This document shows positions 24,796 through 31,225 of a stretch of 36,722 bases of DNA, one piece after another (positions within the stretch are counted from its first letter, which is position 1; each line of letters opens with the position of its first letter). This stretch comes from Clostridiales bacterium (GTDB lineage: Bacteria; Bacillota; Clostridia; Christensenellales; Aristaeellaceae). Both the position numbers and the translations under genes were made by a program. The notes under the pieces are model-generated. The model was not told the origin of the DNA. It saw nothing but the letters and a program-made list of their open reading frames with translations, and did not search any database. The DNA lies in the NCBI GenBank assembly GCA_024684375.1, contig JAIKWZ010000038.1, positions 1 through 36,722 of the forward strand, in the 5' to 3' direction.

Positions 24796-24830
24796 ACGGC
24801 GCGGCCCTTCGGGGCCGCGCCGTTTCGGTT
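24796..24830. terminator. Bidirectional terminator at the end of the 11-gene cluster
   Basis: ACGGCGCGGCCC / GGGCCGCGCCGT is a perfect 12-bp stem (24796-24807 with 24812-24823) closed by a TTCG tetraloop. It lies between the NodB-like gene and the minus-strand cluster. Confidence 0.88.
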
Positions 24831-25525
24831 TATGTGAGAGATCGTTTTATCCATTCCTCTACGATCGTCCTGTCGCCGGGCTCCATGAAGGCATGGCTGC
24901 TCCGGGGAACCACGCTCAAAACGGAGTTATGCTTTCGCGCGAATTCGCGGATGGATGTTTCCGGCTGGAGCTCGTCCTTCCCGGCGTAAAGGATGCTTGT
25001 GGGGAAAGGCCATTTTTCCGTCGGATGGGCGAGGATGTACTGATAATAGTCCCAGTCGAGTGTATCGATGGGCGTGTCTATCCGTTTTTCCCTTTTAAGC
25101 GTTTCCGGAGTGACGCCCGCCCAGAGCATCATGTGTTCCACCAGCCATTTCATGTCCACTATCGGAGACTGGAACAGGACCGTTTCCAGCTGTCTGGAGG
25201 GATAGGCGTTCAGCGCGAAGTACGCCCCCAGGCTGCACGCGAACAGGGACACATGTTCCCAGTCTGCGAACGCCCGGTCCGCTATGGCGTTCAGGTCACG
25301 GACACCGTTCCACACGTCACAGCTGTCGGGCTGTCCGGCGCGTTCCCCGTGTTTGGGCAGGTCGAATGACAGCGTTTGGAAGCCTTTTCCTTCGGCGATG
25401 AGCGCAAACGTTTCGGCGTATTCTTTCCTGCTCATTTTTCCGTGCACGTGTATGAACACTTTGTCGGACGGCGCACCCCAAAGCAGGGCCGGGATGCCGG
25501 AAATGCTTAATGCCTGTTTTATCAT
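24830..25525 (-). CDS. Alpha/beta hydrolase
   Basis: A 231-residue cytoplasmic serine hydrolase. HVHGKMS forms the oxyanion region (26-32), the nucleophile is Ser98 in FACSLGAY, and Asp184 (AGKDEL) and His211 (SSHAF) complete the triad. The nucleophile elbow C-S-L-G fits small carboxylesterases; the substrate is unknown. It is the last gene of the minus-strand cluster, 6 bases after the GNAT gene, and its stop touches the terminator. The ribosome site is weak, so translation may depend on coupling with the gene before it. Confidence 0.87.
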   Translation of the reverse strand: MIKQALSISGIPALLWGAPSDKVFIHVHGKMSRKEYAETFALIAEGKGFQTLSFDLPKHGERAGQPDSCDVWNGVRDLNAIADRAFADWEHVSLFACSLGAYFALNAYPSRQLETVLFQSPIVDMKWLVEHMMLWAGVTPETLKREKRIDTPIDTLDWDYYQYILAHPTEKWPFPTSILYAGKDELQPETSIREFARKHNSVLSVVPRSSHAFMEPGDRTIVEEWIKRSLT

Positions 25526-25531
25526 ATCTTA

Positions 25532-26293
25532 TCAGTCAGTATTTTCATTTGACGATACTTCATACACAGTGTATTCGTGGGAAAACTCGTAACCGAGTTT
25601 TTCCGCCATGTGCACGGAAGTGAGGTTCTGCGCGTCCCAGCTGGGGTACAGCCCTTCTTCAATGCAGCTGAGTATCAGCGCCGCGCAAGACGCAGTGGCC
25701 AGCCCCTTGCGGCGCTCCAAAGGCACGGTGTCGACCTCTATCTCTATGCCTTCATTATACCGGGTGTATGAGGACGCTCCGGACACGATCTTCCCGTCCT
25801 TGAGCACGACCATGCCCCTTCCCAGCTTAAGGAAACTCTCTTTGCTTTCAAAACAGGACACGAAGTCGCATGTGAGCGGGTCTTTCAGGCAGCTGTCGTA
25901 TATGTCAGTATCTATTTTCCTGAGTTCATAGCCTTCGGGAAGCGAATCCGCCAGGCTTTTAAGCTTTTCCCTGTCGAAGCGGGCAGCCTTTTTTATGGCG
26001 TAGCGGGTGACTTTTTTGGCGGATGGGTAGACCTCCTGTATCAGTTTCGCCCATTCATCGTTCTGAGGAGTCAGTATCATGAACCCCGCGGGCCTGTATC
26101 TGACCAGTTCCCTGTCCGGCTCACCGGCGAAAAAACCGAAACACCCCACGAAAGCGAAGGCGGACCGGGGCCGTTCCAGATCGGTCACGTATACCCTGCC
26201 CATCACCTTTTGCAGGCATGAGGTGATCAGCGTTTCCTGCCAGCCCCCGAACAGTAAAGCGGCTTTTGAAGTATCAGCAAGTTCGTAAACCAT
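25532..26293 (-). CDS. GNAT acetyltransferase (PF12746-like)
   Basis: A 253-residue acetyltransferase of the two-part GNAT_acetyltran type. The C-terminal half has SSYTRYNEGIEIEVDT, the acetyl-CoA loop ERRKGLATASCAALIL, and YPSWDAQNLTSVHMAEKLGY, which are hallmarks of this family. The substrate is unknown. The start is ATG 26293, overlapping the stop of the upstream 4-TM gene by one base (TAATG) and preceded by GAGGGAAAG. A longer reading through 26419 would overlap the upstream gene by 127 bases and is rejected. Confidence 0.88.
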   Translation of the reverse strand: MVYELADTSKAALLFGGWQETLITSCLQKVMGRVYVTDLERPRSAFAFVGCFGFFAGEPDRELVRYRPAGFMILTPQNDEWAKLIQEVYPSAKKVTRYAIKKAARFDREKLKSLADSLPEGYELRKIDTDIYDSCLKDPLTCDFVSCFESKESFLKLGRGMVVLKDGKIVSGASSYTRYNEGIEIEVDTVPLERRKGLATASCAALILSCIEEGLYPSWDAQNLTSVHMAEKLGYEFSHEYTVYEVSSNENTD

Positions 26294-26736
26294 TATCGGC
26301 TTTCCCTCTTTTGAAATATGCATGCCGCTATGCCCGTGACTGCCTGGCACAGTCCGAACACGAAATAGGCGGTAGACATGAAGTTGAGCGGGAACATGTA
26401 GAACTGGATGCAGATCCACAGCATCAGCGTCACTCCGAACACGCCGCCCAGCACCGCTCCCAGCGGCCTGCGTTTTTTCAGCAGCGCCGCGGCAGTAAGG
26501 TTAGTGACGCCATTCACGGCCAGCAGCGCGAAACCCGAAAACAGAAAGTCTCGAAACAGCGTGTCCGCCAAGGGCAGTTTTTTGAAATAAGGCAGCATCC
26601 CGTCCATTCCGAGCGCCTTTCCGCTGGGGTCGATGATCATAGCCAGACCCCCTGCCACCGCGCCTATGCCTATGAACAGTGTCCAGAAGAGCAGCCATTT
26701 GCGGGCAGTTTCGTAACTTAAAACTGATCTGTTCAT
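26293..26736 (-). CDS. Four-helix membrane protein, unknown function
   Basis: A 147-residue integral membrane protein with helices near residues 14-36, 60-85, 90-112 and 120-142, and a loop containing DPSGKALGMDGMLPYFKKLP between the first two. I do not recognise a named family; small proteins of this plan occur in many Firmicutes. AAAAGGGAG precedes the ATG. It sits 22 bases after the MBL-fold gene and its stop is fused to the start of the GNAT gene, so it is part of the same transcript. Confidence 0.78.
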   Translation of the reverse strand: MNRSVLSYETARKWLLFWTLFIGIGAVAGGLAMIIDPSGKALGMDGMLPYFKKLPLADTLFRDFLFSGFALLAVNGVTNLTAAALLKKRRPLGAVLGGVFGVTLMLWICIQFYMFPLNFMSTAYFVFGLCQAVTGIAACIFQKRESR

Positions 26737-26758
26737 CTTTTCTCCCTTTTAATACAGC

Positions 26759-27343
26759 TTATTTTGCCAAGATCCTTTCCGGCGCGTGGCCGAAGAAAAC
26801 GCGCTTGGGGGTGAAGGCGAGCAGCCGTTCCCAGTCGCGGGACAGAGAGGAGCTTTCGCCATACGCGGCGATGTACTCAGGCGGTTCAAGATCACCGACG
26901 CAGCAGTCACCGTCGTCCAGAACAAGTGAAACACTGTCCGCGCTGTGGCTGGGGGTGGATATTATCTCGCCCGAAATGCCCATGCGGGAAAGAAACGCCC
27001 GGCTTTCTTCGCAGGAGATGAGTTGGGCCTCCGTCTCGTTTACCGGGTTAAAGGGCAATCCGTCTTTCGCGAATATGGCGTCAGAAAAATGCACATATTC
27101 CCTCTGCGTGTCCGGCAGCAGCAACCTTACGCCCCGCCGCGTCAGTTCCCCTATCAGCCCCATATGGTCGGGATGCCAGTGGGTGGCCATCACGCAGTTT
27201 AGATCGTTTAGCGTGAGGCCGTTTTGCTTTATGGCGCGGTAAAAGGCGTTAAGCGATCCCGCGTAATCGGTATCGACCAGCAGCCCGCCTTCGCTGCCCG
27301 GAATAAAGAAGGTGTTAGTGCTGCCGTATCTGAGGATCGTCAT
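26759..27343 (-). CDS. Metallo-beta-lactamase-fold hydrolase
   Basis: A 194-residue MBL-fold enzyme with HWHPDH (55-60), His133 (PSHSADS), Asp151 (GDL) and a C-terminal GHAP His, the complete two-metal ligand set. It is short, comparable to glyoxalase II-type or lactonase-type hydrolases rather than true beta-lactamases, and has no signal peptide. The substrate is unknown. ATG 27343 overlaps the stop of the preceding small membrane protein as ATGA. A longer reading from 27448 would overlap that gene by about 100 bases and adds a low-complexity Arg-rich leader. Confidence 0.9.
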   Translation of the reverse strand: MTILRYGSTNTFFIPGSEGGLLVDTDYAGSLNAFYRAIKQNGLTLNDLNCVMATHWHPDHMGLIGELTRRGVRLLLPDTQREYVHFSDAIFAKDGLPFNPVNETEAQLISCEESRAFLSRMGISGEIISTPSHSADSVSLVLDDGDCCVGDLEPPEYIAAYGESSSLSRDWERLLAFTPKRVFFGHAPERILAK

Positions 27344-27594
27344 TCTTTTGAAGCGCCTGAGCCGATAAGCAGCCCCAGTGCCATGCCGGCGATCATTCCG
27401 ATGCCGATATTGACGTGCAGCGCAGAGGAAAGGGCCACGCCCAGGCACATGCCCAGCGCCATTCCCTCAGAACCGTAGTTTTCCTTTTTTTCGGTTTTTT
27501 TACGGCCGGTCTCCCTTACGAAAAACACCGCAAGCAGCAGCCCCAGGGCTATCCAGGGCAACGCCGCGCCCATGAACTCGGCAAAACTATCCAT
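27340..27594 (-). CDS. Small glycine-zipper membrane protein
   Basis: An 84-residue protein with one helix at about 10-27, a charged turn (RETGRKKTEKKEN), and a Gly/Ala/Met-rich segment (MALGMCLGVALSSALHVNIG and onward) that could form one or two helices of glycine-zipper type. No family recognised. ATG 27594 is preferred to the ATG at 27603, because AAGGAG lies 10 bases before it but only one base before the other. It overlaps the upstream GNAT-NlpC gene by 8 bases and the MBL gene by 4. Confidence 0.7.
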   Translation of the reverse strand: MDSFAEFMGAALPWIALGLLLAVFFVRETGRKKTEKKENYGSEGMALGMCLGVALSSALHVNIGIGMIAGMALGLLIGSGASKE

Positions 27595-28522
27595 TTGAGT
27601 CATTCTCCTTTTGCTTCAGCACGCGCGAAAGGGGCACCCACCCGATATATACGGGACTGTCGCCCGAAATCGATTTGAGCTGTTCCAATCGCAGATAGTC
27701 ATCGATCCTCACCTTATCCCACGCGTGAATGACCCTGCCGTTTCCGAGGCTGATACCGCAGTGTCCCCAGTCCACCCTCTGTCCGGCATTTAGGCAAGCA
27801 CAGTCGTAGAACACGAAAGCGCCTCTTTCCGGCTGTCCGCTTCGCAGGGCATCTTTGTACATCTCACAGGACGCTTTGGCAGAATCGCCGCCGAATATCT
27901 CGATTTTGTTGCTGATCTCCAGCGCGTCTTCAATAAACGAGAGACACCATCCGGCGTATTTGGCGTCTGAGAGCCTGTTTTCGGCCCAGGAGATCATATT
28001 CTCCGCAAGCTCTTTAAGCCACTCTTCCCGGGTCATCGCCGAAACATGCGTCAAACCGTTGTTCTCGTCCGGATACTCACACAGCATCCGCATGCCGACG
28101 GATTCGGCCGTGCGGATGGAAGCTTCGTTCGTGTACTTGCAGTATGAGTACAGCGCGGGATAGTCGGTTTGCCTGAACGCCCAGTCCCGTACGGCTTTGG
28201 CAGCCTCTTTGGCGTATCCTTTGCGCTGGCAGTCGCGCCGGATGTGATAGCCTATCTCGGGCAGGATTTCCCCGTTTATGTTTTGCAGCGTCAGCCCGCA
28301 ATCGCCGATCACTTCGCCCGTGTCCTTAAGACATACAGCCCACAAACCGAAGCCGTGTTCCCGGTAACGCGCCGTATTGCGCGCGATCCAGTCGCTTACA
28401 CGCTTTTCGTCAAATGTGTATGGGTAAAAACGCATATTGTCGGGATCGCCCAGTACTTTGAAAAGCGCGTCAAAGTCGCCGGCGTTCATTTCTCGCAGGA
28501 AAAGTCTTTCTGTACTAATCAT
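27587..28522 (-). CDS. GNAT acetyltransferase fused to an NlpC/P60-like domain
   Basis: A 311-residue two-domain cytoplasmic protein. Residues 1-165 are a RimJ/RimL-type GNAT (LFLREMNAGDFDALFKV, and the acetyl-CoA loop RDCQRKGYAKEA at 96-107). Residues 188-300 resemble the NlpC/P60 papain-like fold: Cys193 in GWCLSFIEDA, GAFVFYD, His254 in WGHCGISLGNG, then VIHAWDKVRIDDY. Cytoplasmic NlpC-like domains of this style occur in Clostridia, but fusion to a GNAT is uncommon to my knowledge. The reading is continuous with no frameshift. It begins 3 bases after the phosphatidyltransferase stop. Confidence 0.83.
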   Translation of the reverse strand: MISTERLFLREMNAGDFDALFKVLGDPDNMRFYPYTFDEKRVSDWIARNTARYREHGFGLWAVCLKDTGEVIGDCGLTLQNINGEILPEIGYHIRRDCQRKGYAKEAAKAVRDWAFRQTDYPALYSYCKYTNEASIRTAESVGMRMLCEYPDENNGLTHVSAMTREEWLKELAENMISWAENRLSDAKYAGWCLSFIEDALEISNKIEIFGGDSAKASCEMYKDALRSGQPERGAFVFYDCACLNAGQRVDWGHCGISLGNGRVIHAWDKVRIDDYLRLEQLKSISGDSPVYIGWVPLSRVLKQKENDSNG

Positions 28523-28525
28523 CGT

Positions 28526-29023
28526 TCATTCCATCTCTTTTGAGGTCCTGATCAGGTGTCCTTCCTGAGCAGCCGCAAACGTGGCCGCCGCGCAGACCAT
28601 GATAGTAAAACAGTTCGACCTGATAAACGGAACCGTCAGAGGAAAAAGAAACAGCATGGCTCCTGCCGCTTTGTTCATGGCCGAATGCACAGCCACGTAT
28701 TTTTTATGCACGGCAAATCCGGAAATGATGTTCACAGCCTTTATCAGCGCTATGATCCCGATCCACACATACAGCCATTCAGGGAAATCCATGATCGGGA
28801 GCAGTCTGAAAAGGCATACGGCCGTGAACACGAAGTCTGCGGCGGTATCCAGCTTCGCTCCGGATCCGCTTACGGTGTTTGTCTTCCTCGCCACGAGCCC
28901 GTCGGTCATATCAGAGACCCCGGCAGCTATGTACAGCGCGAAAAACGCCGGAGAAAAGACCGGGCAGAAAAGCAGGACAAAGCTGGCAGCTATCCTGAAA
29001 ACCGTTATCGTGTTTGCGATCAA
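28526..29023 (-). CDS. CDP-alcohol phosphatidyltransferase (PgsA-like)
   Basis: A 165-residue membrane enzyme of the family that moves a phosphatidyl group from CDP-diacylglycerol to an alcohol. The signature D-x2-D-G-x2-A-R-x8-G-x3-D-x3-D is complete (Asp38, Asp41, Gly42, Ala45, Arg46, Gly55, Asp59, Asp63), with four to five helices. The alcohol is unknown. The start is TTG 29023: it gives the usual N-terminus IANTITVFRI, and it overlaps the stop of the broken yjdF gene (TTGA). The housekeeping pgsA is probably elsewhere, since this copy sits in an accessory cluster. Confidence 0.88.
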   Translation of the reverse strand: MIANTITVFRIAASFVLLFCPVFSPAFFALYIAAGVSDMTDGLVARKTNTVSGSGAKLDTAADFVFTAVCLFRLLPIMDFPEWLYVWIGIIALIKAVNIISGFAVHKKYVAVHSAMNKAAGAMLFLFPLTVPFIRSNCFTIMVCAAATFAAAQEGHLIRTSKEME

Positions 29024-29421
29024 TGTCCGCGCCTTTTCTCCTTTTTCTTTGCCTGCTTCAATTCAAACAGACGCCGCTCCTCTTTATCCCGTTCTTCGCG
29101 GCTTATCTGCCTGCGTTCCGTTTTCATCGCTTCCCGCTGCATTTGAAGCGCCTGCTGAGACTTGGTGCCGATACCGCCGCGTTCCAGCAGCTTTCCTGCG
29201 TTGCGGAACCTTCTTTTCGGATTGTCCGCAGTCCGCCGGATTCCTGCTTACACAGCCGGGCTGAAAACCAGCTCGTGATAATGACTGAGCACATAGTCCC
29301 AGACCTCGTAATCCTTCGGTTCCGCGCCGAAAGTGACCTTGCACACGGAAAGCTTGCCCTCGTCTAACCGTTCAAACACTCCGACCCAGAACGGGTCCTC
29401 GAAAAACACAGTAAGACTAAT
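29020..29421 (-). pseudogene. yjdF: yjdF (DUF2992) broken by an in-frame TAA and lacking a start codon
   Basis: Conceptual translation gives the full DUF2992/YjdF pattern in one frame. The N-terminal part is SLTVFFEDPFWVGVFERLD, then FGAEPKDYEVWDYVL and ELVFSPAV. The C-terminal part has NPKRRFRNAGK, GTKSQQALQMQRE and ELKQAKKKEKRRGH. A TAA at 29250-29248 falls directly after SPAV, where relatives usually have Glu, so GAA to TAA is likely. At the expected start position there is ATT (29421-29419), with no ATG/GTG/TTG near a ribosome site. Total length, 133 codons, is normal. YjdF in B. subtilis lies behind an azaaromatic-sensing riboswitch; the gap upstream here is too short for one. Confidence 0.82.
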
Positions 29422-29476
29422 GTTCAGGGACTGCTGTTCTGTTTGTGTTTTTGGGCGGCCGGGACAAACTGATATT

Positions 29477-29965
29477 TCAGCGCGGGCTGCCGGTGGCATC
29501 CGTTTTATCTCCAAGCACGGAAAGCACATACTCGAGGGGAACGTCCATTCTTTTCGCGGTCTGAGCAGCGGACAGACCGCTGTTCACAAAGCGCCGCACG
29601 ACTTTTTCCATGTTTTCCCCGACTTCGATAATGTGCCCGTCCGGGTCGTAGAAGCGGACGACCCTTTGGCCCCAGCTGTGCTCCTGCAGGCGGTGAACAT
29701 AGCGGATGTCCAGGGTCTTCAGCCGCGCGCAGAACGCGTCCAGGTCGTCCTCCTCAAAATACAGTTCCCCGGCGTTGTTGGGCAGGACCACGTTATCCGA
29801 ATGTATGAACGTTTTCCAGCTGTCCAGCGTCTGCAGCGCGATGCCGCCTTCAAGCGTCACGTTCGCGCCGAAATCTGCCACAACACCCAGCCCAAGCGTA
29901 TCGTGGTAAAAGCGCTTGCTGTTCTCCATATCGCTCACAGCAAAGAGCGCACAGACGTACTTCAT
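29477..29965 (-). CDS. VOC (glyoxalase/bleomycin-resistance-like) protein
   Basis: A 162-residue vicinal-oxygen-chelate protein. The first babab unit starts YVCALFAVSDMENSKRFYHD, and the second ends RVVRFYDPDGHIIEVGE, with the metal-binding Glu. Family members include glyoxalase I, fosfomycin-modifying enzymes and bleomycin-binding proteins; which applies cannot be told. The last 45 residues (KVVRRFVNSGLSAAQTAKRM) look like an added helical, HTH-like tail. AAAGGA precedes ATG 29965, 3 bases after the DUF3795 stop. Confidence 0.87.
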   Translation of the reverse strand: MKYVCALFAVSDMENSKRFYHDTLGLGVVADFGANVTLEGGIALQTLDSWKTFIHSDNVVLPNNAGELYFEEDDLDAFCARLKTLDIRYVHRLQEHSWGQRVVRFYDPDGHIIEVGENMEKVVRRFVNSGLSAAQTAKRMDVPLEYVLSVLGDKTDATGSPR

Positions 29966-29968
29966 TGT

Positions 29969-30301
29969 CTATCCTTTCAGGTTCTTGAGCGCCTCAGGAT
30001 TGTTGCCCGTGATGGCAGCGAGCTTCTCGCATTTGTCCATATCGGGGCAGGCACCGCAGGTCTCTGCTTTTTTATCCAGCGCGCACCTGCGGATGGGACA
30101 GAGGGAATCGCAGTACGGGGTCTTGACGCCTTCGACCCGGCAGCCCGCGCAGTTTATCATTTCAGGAGTAATCTCGACCTTGTTCCATTCGGACCATTTC
30201 GCGGCAACCTCCCGGCGCAGCGCCTCGTCGTTATTGACCGTGGCGACGCGGGCTTCGCAGGTTTCGCAGTTCAGACCGCAGTACGCTATAAGCTCTTTCA
30301 T
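29969..30301 (-). CDS. DUF3795 cysteine-rich protein
   Basis: A 110-residue protein with eleven cysteines (residues 8, 12, 15, 51, 54, 64, 68, 73, 82, 85, 91) in the order YCGLNCETCEA, NCAGC, CDSLCPIRRCA, CGACPDMDKCEKL, which is the DUF3795 pattern. The spacing suggests zinc or iron-sulphur binding; no function is established for the family to my knowledge. Its start overlaps the stop of the CAT-like gene as ATGA. Confidence 0.9.
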   Translation of the reverse strand: MKELIAYCGLNCETCEARVATVNNDEALRREVAAKWSEWNKVEITPEMINCAGCRVEGVKTPYCDSLCPIRRCALDKKAETCGACPDMDKCEKLAAITGNNPEALKNLKG

Positions 30302-30930
30302 ATGCGTCTCCTCAGAGAGTTTATTTCAGTTTGCAGGTTTTCAAGAAACTTTCCGGCATGCGCGCCGTCCATCTGCGTGTGATGGAACTGGAAGGATACG
30401 GGCAGGGAATATTTAAACAGTTTTTTCCTGAACCTGCCCCAGATCAGGAATGGATTGTTGAATATCCCGCTGTTCATGCCCACCGCGCCGTCTATTTCGG
30501 TATCCACGATGGCCGAGGTGCCTATGACCATGCTTTCGGCGGACAGGTCATTGTCCGAACAGCTCCGGGCGACCAATTCGGTGTACCTCAGGTAATCATG
30601 GTTGAAAGTGTCCAGGTCGTCGGTGAACAGTATGTCGCAGGAGCTTGCCTCACCGTCCGCGTTTTTCACTATGGTGTTTACTGCTATTGTATCATACTTT
30701 ATCAGTTTTTGACCTACTGGGAGGATATAAAACTCCTTTATTGATGAGGCCGCCCTGCCCACGCAGAAGTCCATCAGCATATTGAACCTGAGCTTGCGCT
30801 TTCTGCTGAGCCTGACCGGACACGTGACGTCCAGGGTCTTGAAAAACGTCACCATGGGATTAGGCGCATCCATCCACAGCTCCCAGGCCGCTGCTCTTGT
30901 CGTGAGCTTCGGATCGATCTCGGCAGGCAT
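30298..30930 (-). CDS. Chloramphenicol acetyltransferase-like O-acetyltransferase (CatA-like)
   Basis: A 210-residue protein of CAT length. The active-site segment HHTQMDGAHAG (183-193) matches the HHxxxDG motif, whose second His is the base in CAT trimers. The N-terminal part is divergent, and the true antibiotic-resistance residues cannot be confirmed, so a different acyl acceptor is possible. The start is ATG 30930 with GGAGG 7 bases before it; the ATG 36 bases upstream lies over the promoter start site. It is the first gene of the minus-strand cluster, directly under the LexA-like box. Confidence 0.86.
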   Translation of the reverse strand: MPAEIDPKLTTRAAAWELWMDAPNPMVTFFKTLDVTCPVRLSRKRKLRFNMLMDFCVGRAASSIKEFYILPVGQKLIKYDTIAVNTIVKNADGEASSCDILFTDDLDTFNHDYLRYTELVARSCSDNDLSAESMVIGTSAIVDTEIDGAVGMNSGIFNNPFLIWGRFRKKLFKYSLPVSFQFHHTQMDGAHAGKFLENLQTEINSLRRRI

Positions 30931-30948
30931 CAGTTGTCCTCCAATACA

Positions 30949-30964
30949 GCGAACTTTCGTTCGC
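30949..30964 (-). promoter_or_regulatory. LexA-like (SOS) box
   Basis: CGAAC-TTTC-GTTCG (30950-30963) is a perfect palindrome of the Gram-positive LexA box form CGAAC-N4-GTTCG, extended by one G-C pair each side. It lies 3 bases after the -10, over the predicted start of transcription. A third half-site, CGAAC (30974-30978), lies just upstream of the -10. Confidence 0.7.
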
Positions 30965-30966
30965 AT

Positions 30967-30995
30967 ATTATAGCGAACGCTCGGTCACAAGTCAA
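30967..30995 (-). promoter_or_regulatory. Promoter for the 11-gene cluster
   Basis: On the minus strand, TTGACT (30995-30990), 17-bp spacer, perfect TATAAT (30972-30967), 37 bases before the CAT-like start codon. Confidence 0.88.
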
Positions 30996-31162
30996 TGACT
31001 TTTCTGGCGTGCCTTCGAAAAACATGCTCCATCATCTAACTGGCCCTTTCGGTGCGGTCATTTGGATTAACGCGTTCCTATCCCCGGCGTACACCCGCGC
31101 GGAATCGAATGCAGCCAGAACCGCTCTGCTCCGGTTTCGTCACGGGTATTTTCGCCCCGCTC

Positions 31163-31191
31163 TTGATATTCCGCGCGCGATTGGGTATAAT
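31163..31191 (+). promoter_or_regulatory. Promoter for the secreted orphan protein
   Basis: TTGATA (31163-31168), 17-bp spacer, perfect TATAAT (31186-31191), 34 bases before the start. The stretch between this and the divergent promoter (30996-31162) shows no other feature. Confidence 0.85.
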
Positions 31192-31225
31192 CCGGACAGT
31201 CCGACGCAAAAGGAGAATAGGCTCA

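Noticed and set aside
29248..29250. Recoding or readthrough of the TAA in yjdF
   Set aside because: TAA is used as a normal stop by many genes in the window (for example tuf, yajC and thrB), the start codon is also missing, and no recoding signal was seen. Decay is simpler.
29422..29476. yjdF riboswitch upstream of the broken yjdF
   Set aside because: Only 55 bases separate it from the VOC gene, too short for the known yjdF riboswitch, and no matching structure was seen.
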